Source of the DNA: Streptomyces mobaraensis
GTDB lineage: Bacteria > Actinomycetota > Actinomycetes > Streptomycetales > Streptomycetaceae
DNA length: 64,000 nt
Direction of reading: 5' to 3'
Assembly: GCF_020099395.1 (NCBI RefSeq)
Contig: NZ_CP083590.1
Coordinates: forward strand, 6,324,001-6,388,000
The notes below the pieces were generated by a model. It saw only the letters and a program-made list of their open reading frames with translations. It did not search any database and was not told where the DNA came from. The position numbers and the translations under genes are program-made. Of the stretch, positions 34,682-41,294 are shown piece after piece. The number at the start of each line of letters is the position of its first letter. Positions within the stretch are counted from its first letter, which is position 1.

Positions 34682-35344
34682 TTACTGCTTGACCGTGCGG
34701 GAGGACCGGCGACGGGACCAGATCAGACCACCCGCGATACCGGCCGTGGCACCCGCGAGGATGAGCACGGGGGTGTCGACGGACGACGACTCCGCGGCGG
34801 CCACCGGCGCGGTGGCACCGCCACCCGCGTGCGACCAGCCGTGCGGCCGGTTGTGGTGGCCCTTGTCGTGGTCGCCGTGGTGCCGGCCGTGGTCACGGCC
34901 GTGCTCCTCGTGGTGACCCCGGCCCTCGTGGTCACGGCCGTGGTCGCGACCGTGGTCGTCGTCCCGCCCGTGGTCACGGCCGTGGTCGCCGTCCCGCCCG
35001 TGGTCACGGCCGTGGTCGTCGTCCCGGCCTTCGTGGCTCCGGCCGTGGTCGTCGTCCTTGCCGTGGTCGTCGTGTCCGTCACGACCGCGGTCCTCGTTCC
35101 AGCCGTCGTCGTGGTCACGCCCCTTGTTCCGGTCGTGGTCGTCGTCCCGGCCGTCGTGGTCACGGCCGTGGTCGTCGTCCCGGCCGTGGTCACGGTCACC
35201 ATGGTCGCGGTCGTGGTCGCCGTGCTTGACGACCTGACCGGCCGAGGGGGCCGAGGGGGCCTCGAGGGCGTAGGCGGCGGCGGGTGCCGCACAGACGGCG
35301 ACTGCCGTCAGAGTGCCGCAGAGAGCGGTACGAATTGACTTCAT
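34682..35344 (-). CDS. secreted His/Asp/Arg-repeat protein with C-terminal membrane anchor
   Basis: 220 residues. The signal peptide is about 1-27 (MKSIRTALCGTLTAVAVCAA then AYALEAP). Residues about 38-165 are almost entirely repeats of DHGRD / DDDHGRDHGR. Then GGGATAPVAAAESSSVDTP leads into a hydrophobic helix (VLILAGATAGIAGGLIW) and an Arg tail (SRRRSSRTVKQ). This is the layout of a sortase substrate, but no LPxTG-like pentapeptide is present; the nearest sequence is SVDTP. A perfect AAGGAGGT ribosome-binding site precedes the ATG, so high translation is expected. It is upstream of, and presumably co-transcribed with, the class F sortase. Confidence 0.82.
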   Translation of the reverse strand: MKSIRTALCGTLTAVAVCAAPAAAYALEAPSAPSAGQVVKHGDHDRDHGDRDHGRDDDHGRDHDGRDDDHDRNKGRDHDDGWNEDRGRDGHDDHGKDDDHGRSHEGRDDDHGRDHGRDGDHGRDHGRDDDHGRDHGRDHEGRGHHEEHGRDHGRHHGDHDKGHHNRPHGWSHAGGGATAPVAAAESSSVDTPVLILAGATAGIAGGLIWSRRRSSRTVKQ

Positions 35345-35580
35345 TGGGTGTACCTCCTTGATCCGAGGTTCACCCGGCACCCTCCCGGCGGCATCCGGAG
35401 GGTAGCCGTATTGCTCCATTCGGTGACGGAGCTGGTCCGAGCGGGGGAGGGACACGCCGGAAAGGGGCTGAACATCGGGCCTCCGGGGGTTCCCGGGGCG
35501 CCGGCGGAGGGCCGGGCGTGTCGGGCGTGTCGGCGGGTGCGGGCGAGAGGCGGCGGCCTTCCCCTCAACCGCCGCGTACG

Positions 35581-36405
35581 TCAGGTGACTTGGGGCTCGC
35601 CGGCCCGGTCCTCCGTCAGGACCGCCCGCAGGACGTGCCGGGCGTTCCGCGCCATCGACGGGTTGGCCGTCCGGTAGTGGGGGAAGGCGATCAGCGCCTG
35701 GGAGAGCGTCCGGCCCCGGCCGCGGCGCCAGGCGGCGTCGTCCACGCCGAGCGCGTCGCGGAAGACCCCGCGGGCGGCGGACGGGAGCAGGTTCCACGCC
35801 GGGAAGAGGTCGCAGGCCGGGTCGCCCGTCCCCGCGCACCCGAAGTCGATGACGGCCGCGAGCCGGCCCCCGGACACCAGGAGGTTGCCCGGCATCAGGT
35901 CGGCGTGCAGCCACACCGGCGGCCCGGCCCGGGTCGGGGCGCCCAGCGCGTCCTCCCAGACGGCGAGCGCGGCGTCGCGGTCGACGCCCTCCTCGGGGAA
36001 CCTGCGCAGCGCGTCGACCGCCGCCCGGGTCGCGGCGTCGAGCGCGGCGAGCGGCCCGCCGCGGTGCGCCCGCGGCGGCGTCCCGGGCAGGGTCACCTCC
36101 CGCATCGCCGCCACGAACCCGGCCAGGTCCGCGGCGAGCCGCACCGCATCGTCGAGCGCCCCCTCCTCGGGGACGCGCCCCGGCAGCCACCGGTACACCG
36201 ACCACGGCCACGGATACCCCTCGGCGGGCTCACCGGCCCCCAGCACCTCCGGCACGGCGACGGGCAGCCGGGGCGCCAGCAGCGGCAGCCACTCCCGCTC
36301 CCGCAGGATGTCCGCGACGCCGCCCTCGGTCAGCGGCAGCCGGACCAGCAGCTCGTCGCCCAGCCGGTACACGGCGTTGACCGTCCCGCCGGACGGCAGC
36401 CTCAT
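35581..36405 (-). CDS. aminoglycoside phosphotransferase (APH)-family kinase, short N-terminus
   Basis: 274 residues. APH signatures: PSGGTVNAVYRLGDELLVRLPLTE (N-lobe Gly-rich strand), WLHADLMPGNLLV (Brenner motif HxDxxxxN) and AVIDFGCAGTGDPACDL (metal-binding Asp). Homologues usually carry about 25 more N-terminal residues before PSGGTVN. Here a TGA lies four codons upstream of the ATG in frame, so the N-lobe is clipped or the true start is lost. Catalytic residues are intact. Such Streptomyces kinases rarely confer clear drug resistance; the substrate is unknown. Confidence 0.82.
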   Translation of the reverse strand: MRLPSGGTVNAVYRLGDELLVRLPLTEGGVADILREREWLPLLAPRLPVAVPEVLGAGEPAEGYPWPWSVYRWLPGRVPEEGALDDAVRLAADLAGFVAAMREVTLPGTPPRAHRGGPLAALDAATRAAVDALRRFPEEGVDRDAALAVWEDALGAPTRAGPPVWLHADLMPGNLLVSGGRLAAVIDFGCAGTGDPACDLFPAWNLLPSAARGVFRDALGVDDAAWRRGRGRTLSQALIAFPHYRTANPSMARNARHVLRAVLTEDRAGEPQVT

Positions 36406-36536
36406 GGGGAGTCATCCGACCGGTGGGGGGCGGGGGAGGTCAACCGCTTTTCCCGGGAGGCGCGGACCGGCGAGGACCCTCAGGGTGTCAGGATCGACGA
36501 AGCCCCCCTCCCGGTGGCGGGGAGAGGGGCGTGGCG

Positions 36537-36938
36537 TCACTTCTTCCGGCGCTTGCGCGGCGCGGGGATGAGCGGGGCCTCGGTCTCGCGGGCCGCGGCG
36601 AAGAAGGGGGCCATCGCTTCTTCGTACTGCTTCAGGGATTCGGGACCCAGGTCGACTTCGAGCCACTTGGGGACCTGGATTTCCTTGATTTCCGTCACCG
36701 GCGAACCGTCCTCGTCCACCTCCCCGGTAAGGTCCTCCATTTCCTCGGGAACCGTCACCGCGAACTTGACCGTGGTCAGGTTGTCGGTGACCTCGGGGGC
36801 GAGGTCGTCGAAATCGATGCGCTGCACGTAAATCGGCGTCGTGATCGTCTGACCGCCGACCTCGATCGTCTTCACCCCCTCCTCCACGTTGGGCTGACCC
36901 TTGTGGGTTTCGTCTACCTCGATGAATTTGGTGCCCAT
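36537..36938 (-). CDS. small acidic protein with basic tail, weakly Lsr2-like
   Basis: 133 residues from ATG 36938 (MGTKFIEVDET). The body is acidic and beta-rich (VKTIEVGGQTITTPIYVQRIDFDDL). The C-terminus is basic (APRKRRKK). The segment WLEVDLGPESLKQYEEAMAPFFAAAR resembles the EIDL...ALAPYVxAAR segment of the Lsr2 nucleoid-protein dimerisation domain. That match is short, so this is a hint rather than an identification. Third positions carry more A/T than in neighbours. It lies downstream of the helicase gene on the same strand with its own promoter-like sequence. I do not know its function. Confidence 0.6.
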   Translation of the reverse strand: MGTKFIEVDETHKGQPNVEEGVKTIEVGGQTITTPIYVQRIDFDDLAPEVTDNLTTVKFAVTVPEEMEDLTGEVDEDGSPVTEIKEIQVPKWLEVDLGPESLKQYEEAMAPFFAAARETEAPLIPAPRKRRKK

Positions 36939-36974
36939 GGACGGCGCCTTTCCCTTTTGCCGGTATGCGCTCAA

Positions 36975-37005
36975 ATTCTAGAGGAGCCGGGGCAGTTGAC
37001 GCCAA
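36975..37005 (-). promoter_or_regulatory. candidate promoter of the small acidic protein gene
   Basis: On the minus strand TTGGCG (37005-37000) and TAGAAT (36980-36975) are separated by 19 bases, with a predicted start about 30 bases before the ATG. Confidence 0.4.
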
Positions 37006-37045
37006 TTCAGATAAGGGTGTTCCATCGTTCGTGGCGGACGGGCGA

Positions 37046-37073
37046 TTTCGTACGGGAGCCGTTTTCGTACGGG
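37046..37073. repeat. 11-bp direct repeat upstream of the small acidic protein gene
   Basis: TTTCGTACGGG occurs at 37046-37056 and again at 37063-37073, a 17-bp period. It lies about 40 bp upstream of the candidate -35, a reasonable place for an activator or repressor site. Confidence 0.45.
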
Positions 37074-37139
37074 TGGGCCCGAATCGCCGGGAACCGGGAC
37101 GGCCGGGGGCGCGGGTACGGGTGCGGCGGGGCCGCCGGC

Positions 37140-40100
37140 TCAGCGGGCCGGCGGCGTCCACCTGCCGATCCGCTCGTGCCCGGCCAGGTCCCGGAAGTAG
37201 CGGTGCCGCGACCAGGTGTCGAAGTCCCCGATGACGATCAGCCGACGGCGCGCGCGGGTGACCGCGACGTTGAGGAGGTTGGGCTTCTGCGCGGCCCAGT
37301 CGCGGGAGCCCACCTGGCCGGTCCCGGTGCCGAGCACCAGGACCACGATGTCCGCCTCCTTGCCCTGCGTGGTGTGCACGGTCCCGTAGCGCTTGGCGGA
37401 GAGACGGTTCTTCGCCACCCGGCCGATGCCGTTGACGACATCGCGGAACGGACTGACGACGAACACCGATTCGTTCAGCCGGCGCGTCACCTCGTCGGCG
37501 AAACCGCCGCCCGCGGCGGACGGGGAGAGGGCGGACGGCGAGGGGCCGGCCGGGGAGAGCGGCACCGCGCCGTCGTCCGGACGCTCCCGGCGCAGCGCCT
37601 CCTCCACGCGCTCACGGATGAGGTCGAGGCACCGCTCCAGCGCCCGGCCCTCCTCGGGGTTCCACTTGTCCTCGCCCGGCAGCGAGCCCACGTCCATCCA
37701 GACGCTCCGCTGCGCCAGCGGGTAGTCGTCCTGGTCGCGGGAGACGCCGTAGACCATCATCCCGTCGTAGGCGATCTTGTTGCTGATGTCGAACATCAGG
37801 CGGTCGCACCGGCGGTGGACGCGCAGCGGGGAGCCCAGCCAGACGCGTTCGCCGTCCCCTTCCGCCAGCCAGGTGCCGTACGGGTTGAGCCGGTCGGCCA
37901 GGGTCTGCACCGAGGCCGCGGACGGCGCCCAGGGGTGGTCCACCGCGAAGTGCGCGGCGAGCCGCCGCTGGCCGGTCCACGGCAGGGTGACCACGGGTTC
38001 GAGCTGGAGGGGATCGCCGACGACCACGGCCCGCCGCGACCGCCACAGCGCGCCGACCACCTCCTGCGGCGCGGCCTGGCCGGCCTCGTCGACGAACAGC
38101 CAGCCGAGGGCCTCGCTGCCCAGCCCGTCGAACATCCGCCCCATCGACGCGAAGGTCGTCGACACCACCGGGACGACCAGGAACAGCATCTGCCAGGCGG
38201 CGAGCACCGTCCGCGCGGGCAGCTCGGCCGGCGCCTGCCCCTTCACCACGTCCATCACGGCCTGCAGATTCCTGCGCATCCGGTCGGGGGCGGTGGCCAG
38301 CAGGGCGCGGTGCAGGTCCAGGGCGGCGAGGAACAGTCCGGCGCGCGCCTCCGCGAACGCGGGGTCCATCCAGGGGGCCGACAGCTCCCGCGCCTCCATC
38401 GCCGGACGGTCGTCGGGCCCGGCCCGCCACTCCTCCCCGGGCACGGCGGCGCCCCACCGCTCCCGGGCCCCGGCCAGCCGGTGCCGCTCCTCCTCCCGCT
38501 CGCGCCGTCGGCGGCTCACCCGCTCCCCGGCCTCGGCGGCCGTCGCGGCCTGGCGCTCGCGGGCCCGCTCGCACACGGCGAGCCTCGCCTCCCCGCGCCG
38601 GACGGCCGCCAGCGCCTCGTCGAGTCGTTCCCGCGCGGCGCGCAGGGCGGCGCGGCGGTCGGCGAGCGCGGACTCCAGCGTGGCGAGACGCGCGTCCGCG
38701 GCCTCGACGTCCGCCGCGTACGGTAGGCGCTCCTCCTCCCAGCGGCGCACGGCCTCGCGCGCGAACACCCGCTTGAGGCGGCCGGGCCGGTACGCGTCGT
38801 GGGCGTGGAGCGCCGACTCGGCCACCCGAACGCCCTCCTCCGCTTCCCGCACCCCGGCCTCGGCCGCGTCGAGCCGGGCCCGCTCGGCCGGCAGGGCGGC
38901 GCGACGGCGGGCGTACTCCTCGCGGCCGCGGAGCAGCGCGGCCTCCGCGCGGTGCCGCTCCTCGCGGAGCAGCAGGAGAGCGTCATGGGCGTCGGACTCC
39001 CGGGCCAGCAACGCGTCCAGCAGGGCGTCCGGGCCCGCCACCCGGGCGTGGAGGTCCGCGATCTCCTGGCGCTCCGCCGCCAGTTCGCGCACCCTGTCCC
39101 GGGCCCGGGTGAAACGCCGGACCGCCTGCGTCCACGTCTCCCGGCCGAGCGGCGGCTCCGGCCGGGAGGCGTCGGGTCCCGTGGCCCCGTCCGAGAGCGC
39201 CGCGGCGTACTCGCCCTGCAATTGCAGCATTTTCTGCAGCCCCAGGACCGGAGGCTCCTCATGCGGTGATTTCGGCTGCCGGCGGCCGGATTCCTTTCCC
39301 GGCTCGCCCCACCAGAACCGTTCGACGAAGTGGGAGCGATTGCTCCGGCGTCCCAGGCACGCGGCGACGGCGCCCCAGGCGTCGTCGTCCAGGAGAAGGC
39401 CGGCCGGCCCGGAGAGGTAGTCCGCGCGTGCTTTCCACGCGTCGCCGATCGCCCGGGCCCCGGGGACTTCCAGCGTCACGTTCTCCACCGCTCCGTTGTT
39501 GGACGAAGCGATCACCATTTCGAAACCCGTGAGTTCGGGAATCAAGGGGTGGAGGGTGCGCGGGAACCGCTTCCCGGCGTTCTCCTCCGTGCGCCAGGAC
39601 AACGGCTCGCGGGCGAAGGCGAGTTCCGGGCGGGACAGCGTCGCCAGCCGCTCGGCCCGCCGCACCACGAGGGCGGCGATCAGGTCGCGCAGCATGGTGG
39701 TCTTTCCGGTGCCCGGCGGCCCGTTGACGGCGTAGACGCCACGCCCGTCGTCCGTCCCGAGGGTTTCCATGACGCGGTTGACCGCGAACTGCTGGCTGAG
39801 CACGAGGGGTTTGTCATTGTCCGCGGGCCACCGCCCGAGGGGCATGCTCGAAGGCCGGACGTGTTCCAGGACGGTTTCGGGCGTACGGCGCACGTCGAAA
39901 CGGGGCAGGGAGTCGAGGTCCGCCTCGGCGCGCAGATAGTCCAGCAGGGCGGTGCCCGCGTTTCCCGCCTCGACGGCGTCGGAGACTTTTTCGAGGTCGT
40001 CGGCGTAGAAACTGTTGAGGAAGAGGTCGCCGATGGAGTCGTCGGCGTGCTTGGCCGAAACCCGGTAGCTCTTGACGCGGATCGCGTTCGGCGCCAACGC

Positions 40101-40979
40101 GTCGGCGATTCCGAGGCGTTCGGCCACCCAACGGGTGACGGCGGCCAGGTCGTGCACATCGAGGACTTTCGTGCCGATCTCGGCCGGGGGCTCCGCCGCG
40201 TCGTCCTCGCCTGACCCGTTCTCTTCCTCGTCCGGAAGGCCGTCGTCCGTGTCCCGCCCGGTGAGCCTCGCGGTCACGGAGTCGGCCAGGCCTGCGGCGA
40301 GCCGCCCGGCCGCCTGCGCGGCCACGGCACCGAGACCGGCGTCGACGGCCGCGGCCGTCAGCCCCAGCCCGCCCCCGACCGTCTCGACGGCCAGCCGGGA
40401 CATCAGCCCCGCGACCGGCCCGAGCCCCGACGCCTCCTCGCCCGGCGAAGGCCGGCGCTCGACGTCCACCTTCCCGTCCGCCAGGTCCAGCAGGCTCCGC
40501 AGCGACTCCGCGCTCTGCGCCTCGAACCCGGTCAGCCACCGGTCGTCGTGCGGGCCGGGATCCAGGGTCTGCCCCACCGCCCAGGCGCACGAGGACAGCG
40601 TGGCGCTGTCCTTGATCAGACGGCCTTCCTCGTTCACGGTGAAGCACAGCACGGCGCCGTCACCGCCGGTCCGGCCGTCGAAGTCCTGCTCGGCCTCCGG
40701 TGCGCGGAACGCCTCCAGCAGGACGTCGCGCACTTTGTCGACGGCGAAGATCCCGGCGTAAACGGTGTGCTGCCACACGGAGTTCGGGCGGGCCGGAAGC
40801 CGGCCGACCGCGTGCCCCGGTTCCCAGGGCAGCGGCCGGTTCGCCCCCACCGCGTACACCATCTTCTTCGGATCGACCGGGTCCACCTTCGGCGGGCTGA
40901 AGTACTCCACCGCCCGCCAGAAACGCAGGATCCGGGCCCGCCGCCGCCGTTCCGCCTCCGACCGATTGACGGCCCCCAC
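37140..40979 (-). CDS. superfamily 1 helicase (Upf1/Dna2-like) with long coiled-coil insert
   Basis: 1279 residues from GTG 40979. Residues 1-390 hold no domain I can name and include an Ala/Gly-rich helix pair (about 190-240). The helicase core has Walker A NGPPGTGKTTML (near 420), Walker B LFVDEAGQAAPQEVVGAL (near 960), motif III VVGDPLQLEPV (near 987), TVHTTQGKEADIVVLVL (motif V) and LLNVAVTRARRR (motif VI near 1236). This is the AAA_11/AAA_12 type of SF1. Between motif I and II a highly charged Ala/Glu/Arg coiled coil runs from about 640 to 860. It is not of the UvrD/HelD type, so it is not HelR. It diverges from rph across a shared RAE-like palindrome, suggesting joint rifamycin induction. 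Other AAA_11 helicases act in RNA processing, DNA repair or phage defence. Confidence 0.85.
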   Translation of the reverse strand: MGAVNRSEAERRRRARILRFWRAVEYFSPPKVDPVDPKKMVYAVGANRPLPWEPGHAVGRLPARPNSVWQHTVYAGIFAVDKVRDVLLEAFRAPEAEQDFDGRTGGDGAVLCFTVNEEGRLIKDSATLSSCAWAVGQTLDPGPHDDRWLTGFEAQSAESLRSLLDLADGKVDVERRPSPGEEASGLGPVAGLMSRLAVETVGGGLGLTAAAVDAGLGAVAAQAAGRLAAGLADSVTARLTGRDTDDGLPDEEENGSGEDDAAEPPAEIGTKVLDVHDLAAVTRWVAERLGIADALAPNAIRVKSYRVSAKHADDSIGDLFLNSFYADDLEKVSDAVEAGNAGTALLDYLRAEADLDSLPRFDVRRTPETVLEHVRPSSMPLGRWPADNDKPLVLSQQFAVNRVMETLGTDDGRGVYAVNGPPGTGKTTMLRDLIAALVVRRAERLATLSRPELAFAREPLSWRTEENAGKRFPRTLHPLIPELTGFEMVIASSNNGAVENVTLEVPGARAIGDAWKARADYLSGPAGLLLDDDAWGAVAACLGRRSNRSHFVERFWWGEPGKESGRRQPKSPHEEPPVLGLQKMLQLQGEYAAALSDGATGPDASRPEPPLGRETWTQAVRRFTRARDRVRELAAERQEIADLHARVAGPDALLDALLARESDAHDALLLLREERHRAEAALLRGREEYARRRAALPAERARLDAAEAGVREAEEGVRVAESALHAHDAYRPGRLKRVFAREAVRRWEEERLPYAADVEAADARLATLESALADRRAALRAARERLDEALAAVRRGEARLAVCERARERQAATAAEAGERVSRRRREREEERHRLAGARERWGAAVPGEEWRAGPDDRPAMEARELSAPWMDPAFAEARAGLFLAALDLHRALLATAPDRMRRNLQAVMDVVKGQAPAELPARTVLAAWQMLFLVVPVVSTTFASMGRMFDGLGSEALGWLFVDEAGQAAPQEVVGALWRSRRAVVVGDPLQLEPVVTLPWTGQRRLAAHFAVDHPWAPSAASVQTLADRLNPYGTWLAEGDGERVWLGSPLRVHRRCDRLMFDISNKIAYDGMMVYGVSRDQDDYPLAQRSVWMDVGSLPGEDKWNPEEGRALERCLDLIRERVEEALRRERPDDGAVPLSPAGPSPSALSPSAAGGGFADEVTRRLNESVFVVSPFRDVVNGIGRVAKNRLSAKRYGTVHTTQGKEADIVVLVLGTGTGQVGSRDWAAQKPNLLNVAVTRARRRLIVIGDFDTWSRHRYFRDLAGHERIGRWTPPAR

Positions 40980-40981
40980 CC

Positions 40982-41007
40982 GCCCCCCTGAGATCGCGAT
41001 CTCGGGG
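40982..41007 (-). promoter_or_regulatory. hairpin sequestering the helicase ribosome-binding site
   Basis: The minus-strand RNA reads CCCC GAGATCGCGATCTC A GGGGGG immediately before the GTG. The central GAGATCGCGATCTC (40990-41003) is a perfect palindrome. The flanking CCCC (41007-41004) pairs with the GGGG of the only Shine-Dalgarno (AGGGGGG, 40989-40983). The DNA palindrome could equally be a protein operator. Confidence 0.55.
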
Positions 41008-41090
41008 CACCGTAGCAGAGGCGGGAAAGGGCCCCGCCGACAGTGCGCGAAAGGAAAAGGCAAGGAGAACCCTCTCCTCGCCACTCTCAA

Positions 41091-41119
41091 CATATAGCGC
41101 GCCCGGGGGCTTGCCGCAA
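41091..41119 (-). promoter_or_regulatory. candidate helicase promoter overlapping the RAE
   Basis: On the minus strand -35 TTGCGG (41119-41114) lies inside the RAE palindrome, and -10 TATATG (41096-41091) follows after exactly 17 bases. The predicted leader to the GTG start is about 105 nt. Confidence 0.5.
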
Positions 41120-41125
41120 GGCCCC
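41106..41125. promoter_or_regulatory. rifamycin-associated element (RAE)-like inverted repeat
   Basis: GGGGCTTGC-C-GCAAGGCCCC is a near-perfect inverted repeat located upstream of rph and of the divergent helicase. It matches the RAE described in promoters of rifamycin-inactivation genes in actinomycetes, as far as I recall that consensus. For rph, TTGCCG (41111-41116) and CAGAAT (41136-41141) could serve as -35/-10 with a 19-bp spacer. Confidence 0.75.
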
Positions 41126-41183
41126 GGTGGTGGCGCAGAATCGTCGGCCGATGCCACAAGTCGCGGAAAAGGGGCGCAAGGAC

Positions 41184-41294
41184 ATGCCTGTGCTGTTGTC
41201 GACACAAAAGGGCCCGACGGAGCCGGAGGCGCCGGTGTGCCGACCGGCCGCCGCGGCACGACGGAGCACGGCCGCCCCGGAGGTGTCGCGATGA
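41184..41294 (+). CDS. 36-aa leader peptide ORF overlapping the rph start
   Basis: ATG 41184 follows AAGGGGCGCAAGGAC. The 36-codon frame (MPVLLSTQKGPTEPEAPV and an Ala/Arg-rich end) stops at TGA 41292-41294. That stop overlaps the rph ATG (41291) as ATGA. This is the arrangement for translational coupling. No homology recognised; it may be a regulatory leader or simply chance. Confidence 0.4.
   Translation: MPVLLSTQKGPTEPEAPVCRPAAAARRSTAAPEVSR

Noticed and set aside
34860..35230. Dense short repeats near the sortase
   Set aside because: They encode the HGRD repeat of the secreted protein on the minus strand; not CRISPR or an origin.
37140..40979. Helicase as HelR, the known RAE-linked RNA polymerase protector
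   Set aside because: HelR is a shorter UvrD/HelD-like protein. This one has Upf1/Dna2-type motifs (DEAGQ, GDPLQLEPV) and a different architecture.
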